Source of the DNA: Rhizobium mesosinicum
GTDB lineage: Bacteria; Pseudomonadota; Alphaproteobacteria; Rhizobiales; Rhizobiaceae
Direction: 5' to 3'
Length of the DNA: 64,000 bases
NCBI RefSeq assembly: GCF_019511345.1
Contig: NZ_JAEUAK010000006.1
Location: 62,001 to 126,000, forward strand
Shown here in pieces: positions 57,182 through 64,000 of this stretch. The stretch's first letter is position 1. Each line of letters opens with the position of its first letter. Below the pieces are notes generated by a model, which saw only the letters and a list, made by a program, of their open reading frames with translations, had not been told where the DNA came from and made no database searches. A program made the translations under genes and the position numbers.

Positions 57182-58396
57182 TCAGATTGTTTCGCCTGCG
57201 AGCAGCTTCGGATTGTTCTTGGCAGTCGTTCCTGCCGCCTGGCCGATGAAGAAGGATTTCAGGCCGGGCAGGCGATCGACGATGCCGAGGCCGAAATCGC
57301 GGGCGATGCGGATCGGCGCCGCGTCATTGGAGAACAGCCGGTTCAACACGTCTGTGGTGACGCCCATGCGGAACGTGTCGAAACGGCGCCAGCTCTGGTA
57401 GCGCTCCAGAATATTGATGGCGCCGATATCAAGGCCAAGGCGATCGGCTTCCACGATGGTTTCGGCAAGGGCGGCTACGTCCTTGAAGCCGAGATTGAGG
57501 CCCTGGCCGGAAATCGGATGGATGCCGTGTGCGGCATCACCTGCTAGCGCAAAACGCGGAGCGACGAAGGAGCGAGCAAGCGTGAGGCCGAGCGGGAAGG
57601 CGCGCTTGTCGCCAACCACCTTGAGAGCGCCGAGTTTGTGGCCGAAGCGGCGTTCAAGTTCCTCCTCGAAAACCAGATCGTCAGCCGCAATCAAGCGGTT
57701 GGCGTCATTCGTCCGCTCGGTCCAGACGAGCGACGAGCGGTTGTTGCGCAGCGGCAGGATGGCGAAGGGGCCGGATGGCAGGAAATGTTCTTCGGCGCAG
57801 CCGTGGTGCGGGCGCTCGTGCTCGACGGTCGTCACGATGCCGGACTGACCGTAATCCCAGGTGACAGTCTTGATGCCGGCGAAATCGCGCAGTCTGGAGC
57901 GCACGCCATCGCAGGCAACCAGCAGGCGTGATTGCAGCGTGCTGCCGTCGGACAGGCTGACTTCGATATAGGTATCATTCGTCTTCAGGCCGGCGGCGCT
58001 CAGGCCGTGGCGGATCTCGATGCCGAGCCGCTCGCAGGCGCCGTGCAGCGCGCCTACCAGAGCGACATTCGGGATCATGTGGGCAAAGGGCCGGCCATCG
58101 GCGACTTCGCCGTCGAAGGTCAGGAAGATCGGGCGGACAGGATCGGACATCTTGGAATCGGTCACGATCATCTTGGTGATCGGCTGAGCCTCCGGCTCGA
58201 TCTCATCCCAGATGCCGAAGACTTCGAGCATCTTTGTCGCGGCCGCGATAATGGCGGAAGCGCGCATATCCTTTTTCCAGGCATGCTCGGGTGCTGCCTC
58301 GACGACGGCGATATTGAGATGCGGGGCAGCCTGCTTGACCGCCACGGCCACGGACAGGCCGACATAACCTCCGCCTGCAACCAGCATGTCCAGCAT
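57182..58396 (-). CDS. UbiH/UbiF-family FAD-dependent hydroxylase (ubiquinone biosynthesis)
   Basis: This 404-residue class A flavoprotein monooxygenase has the N-terminal FAD loop MLDMLVAGGGYVGLSVAVAV, the DGVRSRLR motif (about 164-171) and the second FAD motif FALAGDAAHGIHPISGQGLN (about 287-306). Family members hydroxylate the quinone ring at C1, C5 or C6; the position cannot be told here, and alphaproteobacterial UbiL-type enzymes are possible. It is divergent from the tesB-like gene. Confidence 0.88.
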   Translation of the reverse strand: MLDMLVAGGGYVGLSVAVAVKQAAPHLNIAVVEAAPEHAWKKDMRASAIIAAATKMLEVFGIWDEIEPEAQPITKMIVTDSKMSDPVRPIFLTFDGEVADGRPFAHMIPNVALVGALHGACERLGIEIRHGLSAAGLKTNDTYIEVSLSDGSTLQSRLLVACDGVRSRLRDFAGIKTVTWDYGQSGIVTTVEHERPHHGCAEEHFLPSGPFAILPLRNNRSSLVWTERTNDANRLIAADDLVFEEELERRFGHKLGALKVVGDKRAFPLGLTLARSFVAPRFALAGDAAHGIHPISGQGLNLGFKDVAALAETIVEADRLGLDIGAINILERYQSWRRFDTFRMGVTTDVLNRLFSNDAAPIRIARDFGLGIVDRLPGLKSFFIGQAAGTTAKNNPKLLAGETI

Positions 58397-58480
58397 CGTC
58401 CGCTCCTGTTACTTTCTACGATCAGATGCGATCTATATAGATCATCATATTGCTACTTCCTACCGCCGAGAGCCGAACAA

Positions 58481-59365
58481 ATGACGGAACAAACGGATAA
58501 ACCGACCGCGATGGAAACGCTGATTTCGACGCTCGATATCGAGCCGATCGAGGTCGATATCTTTCGTGGCCGCAGTCCGCAGGTCGGCTGGCAGCGCGTG
58601 TTTGGCGGGCAGGTGATTGCACAGGCGTTGATGGCGGCGCAGCGCACGGTGGCGGACGGTCGCTTCATTCACTCCCTGCACGCCTATTTCATGCGCCCCG
58701 GCGACCCCTCGGTGCCGATCATCTATCAGGTCGAGCGCATTCGGGACGGATCGAGTTTCAACACACGCCGGGCCGTCGCGATCCAGCACGGCAAGGCGAT
58801 CTTCGCGCTCTCGGCCTCGTTCCAGGTCGAGGAGCCGGGCTTCGACCATCAGGTCCCCATGCCGCCCGTGCCGATGCCGGAAACGCTGCTCGGCGAACAG
58901 CAGATCAAGGAGCAGTATCTCGCTCATGCTCCGGAGGCGGTGCGCAAATATTGGGAGCGCGAACGGCCGATCGAGATCCGCCCGGTCTCGCTCAAGCACT
59001 ATTTTACGAGTGAGAAGCTCGAGCCGCGGCAGGATGTCTGGGTTCGTGCTACCGGTCCTGTGCCGGACAGCAGGCTTTATCAGGCCGCTGTGCTTGCCTA
59101 TCTCTCGGACATGACGCTGCTCGATGCATCGCTGCATGCCCACGGAACGTCCATTTTCGACCAGAACCTGCAGGTTGCAAGCCTCGACCACGCCATGTGG
59201 TTCCATCGTTCCGATAAGCTCGACGACTGGCTGCTCTATACGCAGGACAGTCCGTCGGCTTCAGGCGCCCGGGGATTGACCCGCGGTAGCCTATTTAGTC
59301 GCTCCGGTGTCCTAATCGCGTCGGTGGCGCAGGAGGGGTTGATTCGGAAAAAGGCAAATGAATAA
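58481..59365 (+). CDS. tesB: Acyl-CoA thioesterase II
   Basis: This 294-residue double-hotdog enzyme hydrolyses fatty acyl-CoA. Blocks are RVFGGQVIAQALMAAQ (about 40-55), HSLHAYFMRPGD, YQVERIRDGSSFNTRRA, LAYLSDMTLLDAS with the catalytic Asp (about 204) and SLDHAMWFHR. The ATG at 58481 is in frame with a longer upstream open frame that overlaps ubiH but has no homology. Divergent promoters lie in 58397-58480. Confidence 0.9.
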   Translation: MTEQTDKPTAMETLISTLDIEPIEVDIFRGRSPQVGWQRVFGGQVIAQALMAAQRTVADGRFIHSLHAYFMRPGDPSVPIIYQVERIRDGSSFNTRRAVAIQHGKAIFALSASFQVEEPGFDHQVPMPPVPMPETLLGEQQIKEQYLAHAPEAVRKYWERERPIEIRPVSLKHYFTSEKLEPRQDVWVRATGPVPDSRLYQAAVLAYLSDMTLLDASLHAHGTSIFDQNLQVASLDHAMWFHRSDKLDDWLLYTQDSPSASGARGLTRGSLFSRSGVLIASVAQEGLIRKKANE

Positions 59366-59487
59366 ATAATGTGCATATTTATAAATTTGCGCGTTATTTG
59401 TGCGCTTATTGACCAATCATTTGCCTGTTTATTGGCGCCTTCAATTATAGTCTTTATATTTCAATAACTTATAGACTGTCACGAATC

Positions 59488-59503
59488 TGGCACGTCCTTT
59501 GAA
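59488..59503 (+). promoter_or_regulatory. Candidate sigma-54 promoter of glnK-amtB
   Basis: TGGCACG-N4-TTGAA matches the -24/-12 consensus TGGCACG-N4-TTGCW with one difference in the -12 element. It lies about 87 bp before the glnK start in an AT-rich leader (59366-59577), as expected for an NtrC-activated nitrogen gene. No clear NtrC palindrome was identified. Confidence 0.7.
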
Positions 59504-59589
59504 TGTCTATCGCCGGTCGCTGGTCAAGAAACCGTCAGCGGCAAGGAGAGTCGGCTCCGCGCCGAGGATAACGAAGGATGGGAAACCAG

Positions 59590-59928
59590 ATGAAAATTGT
59601 GATGGCCATTATCAAGCCGTTCAAGCTCGATGAGGTCCGCGAAGCCCTCACGGCGATCGGCATCCAGGGCCTGACTGTGACCGAAGTGAAGGGCTACGGT
59701 CGTCAGAAGGGGCACACTGAAATTTATCGCGGCACTGAATATGCGGTCAGCTTCCTGCCGAAGCTCAAGATCGAAATCGCGGTCGCATCCGAGATCGTCG
59801 ACAAGGCGGTCGAAGCCATCGCAGCATCTGCCAAGACCGGCCAGATCGGTGACGGCAAAATCTTCGTCTACTCGATCGACCATGCCGTGCGCATCCGTAC
59901 GGGCGAGACCGATTCAGAAGCGCTGTAA
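59590..59928 (+). CDS. glnK: Nitrogen regulatory protein PII
   Basis: This 112-residue PII trimer subunit begins MKIVMAIIKPFKLDEVREAL and carries the T-loop TEVKGYGRQKGHTEIYRGTE with Tyr51, the uridylylation site, followed by the B-loop TGQIGDGKIFV and C-loop. It senses 2-oxoglutarate and ATP/ADP and blocks AmtB when nitrogen is plentiful. ATG 59590 matches the family start; ATG 59578 would add MGNQ. It is followed 28 bp later by amtB. Confidence 0.95.
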   Translation: MKIVMAIIKPFKLDEVREALTAIGIQGLTVTEVKGYGRQKGHTEIYRGTEYAVSFLPKLKIEIAVASEIVDKAVEAIAASAKTGQIGDGKIFVYSIDHAVRIRTGETDSEAL

Positions 59929-59956
59929 AGAACGGCAGATCAAGGAGCTTTTTCCA

Positions 59957-61375
59957 ATGTCAATTTCGAAGTTTTCCTCCAACATAGCACGGGTAGGCGC
60001 CCTTTCGGCTGCTCTCCTGGCGCCGGTCGTCGCTTTCGCGCAGGAAGCAGCCCCGGCAGCCGCCGCTGCTCCGGCTTTCACCATGGACAAGGGTGACAAT
60101 ACCTGGATGCTCGTTTCCTCGGCGCTCGTCCTCCTGATGACGATCCCCGGCCTTGCGCTGTTCTACGGCGGCCTCGTGCGCGCCAAGAACATGCTCTCGG
60201 TGCTGATGCAGGTCTTCATGATCACTGCCGTCGTGGCGCTGATCTGGGTGACCTACGGCTATTCGCTCGCCTTCACCGATGGTGGCTCGCTGAACAGCTT
60301 CGTCGGCGGCTTCTCCAAGGCGTTCCTCGCCGGGGTCAACACCTCGTCGCTGGCTGAGACCTTCTCGAAGGGCGTCGCCATCCCGGAATATACTTTCATC
60401 GTATTCCAGATGACCTTCGCCTGCATCACGCCCGGCCTGATCGTCGGTGCATTCGCCGAGCGCATCAAATTCTCGGCCGTCATGCTCTTCGTCGTGCTCT
60501 GGGTCACCTTCATCTACTTCCCGATGGCGCACATGGTCTGGTTCTGGGGCGGTCCGAGCTCCTACACCTCGCCGGCTGGTCTGATCTTCTCCTATGGTGC
60601 AATCGATTTTGCCGGCGGTACGGTCGTTCACATCAATGCCGGTATCGCTGGCCTCGTTGGCGCCATCATGCTCGGCAAGCGCACCGGCTATAAGAAGGAG
60701 ATCATGGCTCCGCACTCGATGACGCTCACCATGGTCGGCGCATCGCTGCTCTGGGTCGGCTGGTTCGGCTTCAACGCAGGCTCTAACCTCGAAGCCAATG
60801 CCTATGCATCGCTCGCCATGATCAACACCTTCGTCGCGACGGCCGCCGCCGCCGTGTCCTGGTGCATCGTCGAAAGCTTCGCTCGCGGCAAGGCTTCCAT
60901 GCTGGGCGCGGCTTCCGGCGCTGTTGCCGGTCTCGTCGCCGTCACTCCGGCGGCAGGCTTTGCCGGCCCGATGGGTTCGATCGTTCTCGGTCTCATCGTC
61001 TCGCCGGTCTGCTACTTCTTCGTCGACGTCGTGAAGAACAAGTTCAACTATGACGACAGCCTCGACGTCTTCGGTGTCCATTGCATCGGCGGCATCATCG
61101 GTGCTCTTGGCACCGGCATCCTCGTCAACCCGGCCCTCGGCGGCGCCGGTATCGTCGACTACTCGACGGCCGATTTCGCTGCCTCCTATGCCGGCACGGC
61201 AACGCAGGTCCTGGCCCAGGCCAAGGGCGTGCTCACGACGCTGCTGTGGTCGGGCATCGGCTCTGCGATCCTCTACAAGATCGTCGATGTCATCATCGGC
61301 CTGCGCGTTTCGGTTGAAGCCGAGCGCGAAGGTCTCGATCTCGCAACGCACGGCGAAGCAGCCTACCACGCCTAA
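59957..61375 (+). CDS. amtB: Ammonium transporter
   Basis: This 472-residue inner-membrane channel has a signal-like N-terminus (VGALSAALLAPVVAFA) and 11 membrane helices. Family blocks are GLALFYGGLVRAKNMLSVLM (about 53-72), AGGTVVHINAGIAGLVGA with the first pore His (about 220) and FGVHCIGGIIGALGTG with the second (about 370). AAGGAG precedes ATG 59957. The longer open frame upstream overlaps glnK and has no homology. It pairs with GlnK, which plugs the pore. Confidence 0.96.
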   Translation: MSISKFSSNIARVGALSAALLAPVVAFAQEAAPAAAAAPAFTMDKGDNTWMLVSSALVLLMTIPGLALFYGGLVRAKNMLSVLMQVFMITAVVALIWVTYGYSLAFTDGGSLNSFVGGFSKAFLAGVNTSSLAETFSKGVAIPEYTFIVFQMTFACITPGLIVGAFAERIKFSAVMLFVVLWVTFIYFPMAHMVWFWGGPSSYTSPAGLIFSYGAIDFAGGTVVHINAGIAGLVGAIMLGKRTGYKKEIMAPHSMTLTMVGASLLWVGWFGFNAGSNLEANAYASLAMINTFVATAAAAVSWCIVESFARGKASMLGAASGAVAGLVAVTPAAGFAGPMGSIVLGLIVSPVCYFFVDVVKNKFNYDDSLDVFGVHCIGGIIGALGTGILVNPALGGAGIVDYSTADFAASYAGTATQVLAQAKGVLTTLLWSGIGSAILYKIVDVIIGLRVSVEAEREGLDLATHGEAAYHA

Positions 61376-61451
61376 TCACAGGGTTTGCGGCGCCGGCACA
61401 AGGGCGCCGCCGAACAGCCCGTCGCGGCCTATCTAACCAAAAGCCGCTCTT

Positions 61452-61488
61452 GGCCCGGACCTTCACAGGTTCGGGCCCTTTTCTTTTT
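61452..61488 (+). terminator. Rho-independent terminator after amtB
   Basis: GGCCCGGACCT pairs with AGGTTCGGGCC around TCAC, one wobble, followed by CTTTTCTTTTT. It closes the glnK-amtB operon. Confidence 0.92.
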
Positions 61489-61612
61489 AGTGATCCGGCA
61501 TATGCATGGTTAACATCGCTTTAACTCTACTTTGATTAGGTAGAGCGGACGCATTTGGCGCGGCGAAGCATTGGCGATTCGCGTGCCCCCAGGCATTGGA
61601 CGGGTTTGACAT

Positions 61613-64000
61613 ATGGCAAGAAGCACGTCGCCGGCGATGGACGGCCGTCCTGACCGGTTCTCCTTCTCGGCATTCATGCTGCGGCAGATCCAGGCTCTCA
61701 TCGGCTTTGCGGTCTTCTTGGTCTTAGCGCTCGCGGTTGCGGCGCTTGCGACATGGAACGTCACCGATCCCAGCTATTCCTATGCCACCGGTAATGTGCC
61801 GACCAACATACTCGGTTATAGCGGTGCCGCCTTTGCCGACATCGCCATGCAATTTCTGGGACTCGCGAGCGTCGTTTCGATGCTGCCGATCGTTGCGTGG
61901 GCGCTGGCGCTGATTTCCGGCCGTCGCATAAGCCGCATTCCAGCGCGTGCCGGCGCATGGCTCGTAGGCACCATACTTTCCTCCGCCGTCATCGGCTGCT
62001 TCCCGCCACCGCTCACCTGGCCGATCCCGAACGGTATCGGCGGTGTTATCGGCGACATGATCCTGCGTTTTCCTGCGCTCTTTGTCGGTGCCTATCCCAC
62101 CGGTGTTTTCGCGACCGCCGTCGGCTGCATCTTCGCCGTCCCGACGGCGTGGATGATGCTCTTTGCGGCCGGCATCGTCGGCCGCGGCGAGCTCGATGAG
62201 GAGGAAAACGAAGAAGAGGATTATGTCGATTCGCGCAGCAAGGTGCGTGTCGTCGGCGATGAGGACGATGAGGACGATGGGTCCCGCTGGATGGCCTTTA
62301 GCGGCGCCGTGACGCATGCCTGGTATATGAACCAGGCGCGTTTCCGGCGGCTTTTCGGCATGGGACCACGCAAGCGCCGCCAGGGCGATTTCGAATCACC
62401 CTACGACTTCAACGATGACGAATTCGGTACGCTGAACGAGCCGGTGCGCGCCAAGCCCGCAGCGCGCGGCGAGCGCATGGATCCTTCCATGGAGCCGCGT
62501 GGCCCATCGAGCCGTCGGGTCGTTTCGGCGCCTTCCATCTCGCTCAACGACGATGAGGACGAGGATGACGATACGCCATTCGATACCGGCATGCCGCCGC
62601 GTCCGGCCGATATTCTGCCCGATGACGATGATGACGACTGGATGATCCGCGCACCGGCCAAATCGGCCGGTAAACCTGAGCCTCGCGTCATTCCTGCCTC
62701 CGCCCGTCCGAAGCCCGGCGCCCGCGTCGAACGTGAGGCGCAAGGTTCGTTCATCCGTCCGGAAGGTTTCCAGCTTCCCTCCATGCATCTGCTTGCCGAG
62801 CCGAAGAACGTGGTGCGCGATTCCACGCTTTCGGCAGATGCGCTGGAGCAGAATGCTCGCATGCTGGAGGGTGTTCTGGAAGATTTCGGTGTCAAGGGCG
62901 AGATCATCCATGTTCGCCCCGGCCCCGTCGTCACACTTTACGAACTGGAGCCGGCACCCGGCATCAAGTCGTCCCGTGTCATCGGCCTTGCCGACGACAT
63001 CGCGCGGTCGATGAGCGCTATCGCCGCGCGTGTCGCTGTCGTGCCGGGCCGCAATGCGATCGGCATCGAGCTACCGAACCAGACGCGCGAGACCGTCTAT
63101 CTGCGCGAGCTCATTGCCTCGCGTGATTTCGAAAGTTCGAAGGCGAAGCTCGCCATGGCGCTCGGCAAGACGATCGGCGGCGAAGCCGTGATCGCCGATC
63201 TTGCGAAGATGCCGCATCTGCTCGTCGCCGGTACGACAGGTTCCGGTAAGTCCGTTGCCATCAACACGATGATCCTGTCGCTGCTCTACCGCATGACGCC
63301 GGAGCAATGCCGACTGATCATGATCGACCCAAAGATGCTGGAACTCTCCGTCTATGACGGCATTCCGCATCTGCTTTCCCCTGTCGTCACCGATCCGAAG
63401 AAGGCCGTCGTCGCGCTCAAATGGACCGTCCGCGAGATGGAAGAGCGCTACAAGAAGATGTCTAAGATTGGTGTTCGCAACATCGACGGCTTCAATACGC
63501 GCGTCGAGCAGGCGCTCGCCAAGGGCGACACGATCTCGCGCACGGTGCAGACCGGCTTCGATCGGCAGACGGGCGAAGCGGTCTACGAAACCGAGGAATT
63601 CGATCTTCAGCCGATGCCTTACATCGTCGTCATCATCGACGAAATGGCCGACCTCATGATGGTTGCGGGCAAGGACATCGAAGGCGCCGTACAACGCCTG
63701 GCGCAGATGGCGCGTGCGGCCGGCATCCATGTCATCATGGCAACGCAGCGTCCGTCGGTCGACGTCATCACCGGCACGATCAAGGCGAACTTCCCGACGC
63801 GCATCTCTTTCCAGGTTACGTCCAAGATCGACAGCCGCACGATCCTCGGCGAGCAGGGCGCCGAGCAACTGCTCGGCATGGGCGACATGCTCTATATGGC
63901 AGGCGGCGGCCGCATACAGCGCGTCCATGGTCCTTTCGTATCCGACGTCGAGGTCGAAGAGATCGTTTCCTACCTGAAAACACAGGGTTCGCCTCAATAT
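61613..64000 (+). CDS. ftsK: DNA translocase FtsK (partial, runs off right edge)
   Basis: FtsK couples chromosome segregation to division and pumps DNA at the septum. The 796 codons present are continuous to the window end. The N-terminal part has about four membrane helices (about 25-200). Two highly acidic linkers follow: EEENEEEDYVD with DEDDEDDG (about 205-225) and NDDEDEDDD then DDDDDD (about 320-345). The motor domain starts near 380 and has Walker A VAGTTGSGKSVAINT (about 540-554) and Walker B YIVVIIDEMADLMM. The C-terminal gamma domain lies beyond the edge. ATG 61613 starts the first acceptable frame. Confidence 0.95.
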   Translation, partial: MARSTSPAMDGRPDRFSFSAFMLRQIQALIGFAVFLVLALAVAALATWNVTDPSYSYATGNVPTNILGYSGAAFADIAMQFLGLASVVSMLPIVAWALALISGRRISRIPARAGAWLVGTILSSAVIGCFPPPLTWPIPNGIGGVIGDMILRFPALFVGAYPTGVFATAVGCIFAVPTAWMMLFAAGIVGRGELDEEENEEEDYVDSRSKVRVVGDEDDEDDGSRWMAFSGAVTHAWYMNQARFRRLFGMGPRKRRQGDFESPYDFNDDEFGTLNEPVRAKPAARGERMDPSMEPRGPSSRRVVSAPSISLNDDEDEDDDTPFDTGMPPRPADILPDDDDDDWMIRAPAKSAGKPEPRVIPASARPKPGARVEREAQGSFIRPEGFQLPSMHLLAEPKNVVRDSTLSADALEQNARMLEGVLEDFGVKGEIIHVRPGPVVTLYELEPAPGIKSSRVIGLADDIARSMSAIAARVAVVPGRNAIGIELPNQTRETVYLRELIASRDFESSKAKLAMALGKTIGGEAVIADLAKMPHLLVAGTTGSGKSVAINTMILSLLYRMTPEQCRLIMIDPKMLELSVYDGIPHLLSPVVTDPKKAVVALKWTVREMEERYKKMSKIGVRNIDGFNTRVEQALAKGDTISRTVQTGFDRQTGEAVYETEEFDLQPMPYIVVIIDEMADLMMVAGKDIEGAVQRLAQMARAAGIHVIMATQRPSVDVITGTIKANFPTRISFQVTSKIDSRTILGEQGAEQLLGMGDMLYMAGGGRIQRVHGPFVSDVEVEEIVSYLKTQGSPQY

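Noticed and set aside
59960..61369. A 469-codon minus-strand frame opposite amtB
   Set aside because: It is a shadow of amtB; very acidic and His-rich translation without motifs.
1..64000. CRISPR array, rRNA operon, prophage or replication origin
   Set aside because: No regularly spaced repeats, no rRNA sequence, no phage structural or integrase genes and no origin-type repeat cluster were seen.

Overview
The window looks like chromosomal DNA of a Rhizobium/Agrobacterium-type alphaproteobacterium. The evidence is high GC content, a SAM-II riboswitch in front of metA, the efp/epmA/epmB set, a sigma-54-type site upstream of glnK-amtB, a GH144-type glucanase, and many peptide, iron and drug transporters. 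There are no rRNA genes, no CRISPR array and no intact mobile element. One tRNA gene, tRNA-Gly(GCC), lies at about 54.4 kb beside a decayed IS481-family copy and a broken permease tail. Species assignment is inference.

Layout. 0-6 kb: the start of a lipoprotein gene running off the left edge, a divergent MFS efflux pump and MarR regulator, an OmpW porin, thiamine pyrophosphokinase and an Uup-type ABC-F protein. 6-10.5 kb: a VOC protein, a secreted DUF5666-like protein, an SbmA/YddA-type ABC transporter with a ruined P-loop, and metA behind a SAM-II riboswitch and a terminator. 10.7-15.5 kb: an aldose epimerase, then a GntR-controlled amino-sugar operon (SIS deaminase, nagA, SIS isomerase). 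15.6-18.5 kb: elongation factor P and its beta-lysylation enzymes.

18.7-30.3 kb is the most unusual region. A compact plus-strand cluster encodes a small carrier protein, an acyl-CoA-dehydrogenase-fold flavoprotein, a truncated seryl-tRNA-synthetase homologue of the amino acid:[carrier protein] ligase type, a DUF1839 protein, a GH2 glycosidase with an altered acid/base motif, and a GT4 glycosyltransferase. Last comes a roughly 1,100-residue fusion of a Wzx-like flippase with two alpha/beta-hydrolase domains, one without a nucleophile and one with Cys. A convergent GT4 gene follows. The ligase family is known in vitro. What the whole cluster makes is not established to my knowledge, and an aminoacyl-modified or similarly decorated envelope glycan is a reasonable hypothesis.

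30.4-36.1 kb: a stand-alone Lrp/AsnC ligand-binding domain, a LysR regulator, and hglS-amaA-amaB-like genes for lysine/pipecolate/2-oxoadipate catabolism. 36.3-40.1 kb: a ferric-iron ABC transporter (fbpABC-like). 40.1-41.4 kb: a GH144-like protein. 41.6-53.1 kb: nine collinear minus-strand genes (ROK regulator, M81/MlrC peptidase, GntR/FadR regulator, dipeptide-type binding protein, two permeases, gamma-glutamyltransferase, DUF1028 protein, double ATPase), probably for uptake and breakdown of gamma-glutamyl or other modified peptides.

54.6-64 kb: a YbaK-type editing protein, a CnoX-like thioredoxin, a LON-domain protein, a Trm112-like protein, a UbiH-family hydroxylase, acyl-CoA thioesterase II, glnK-amtB, and the first 796 codons of ftsK, which runs off the right edge.
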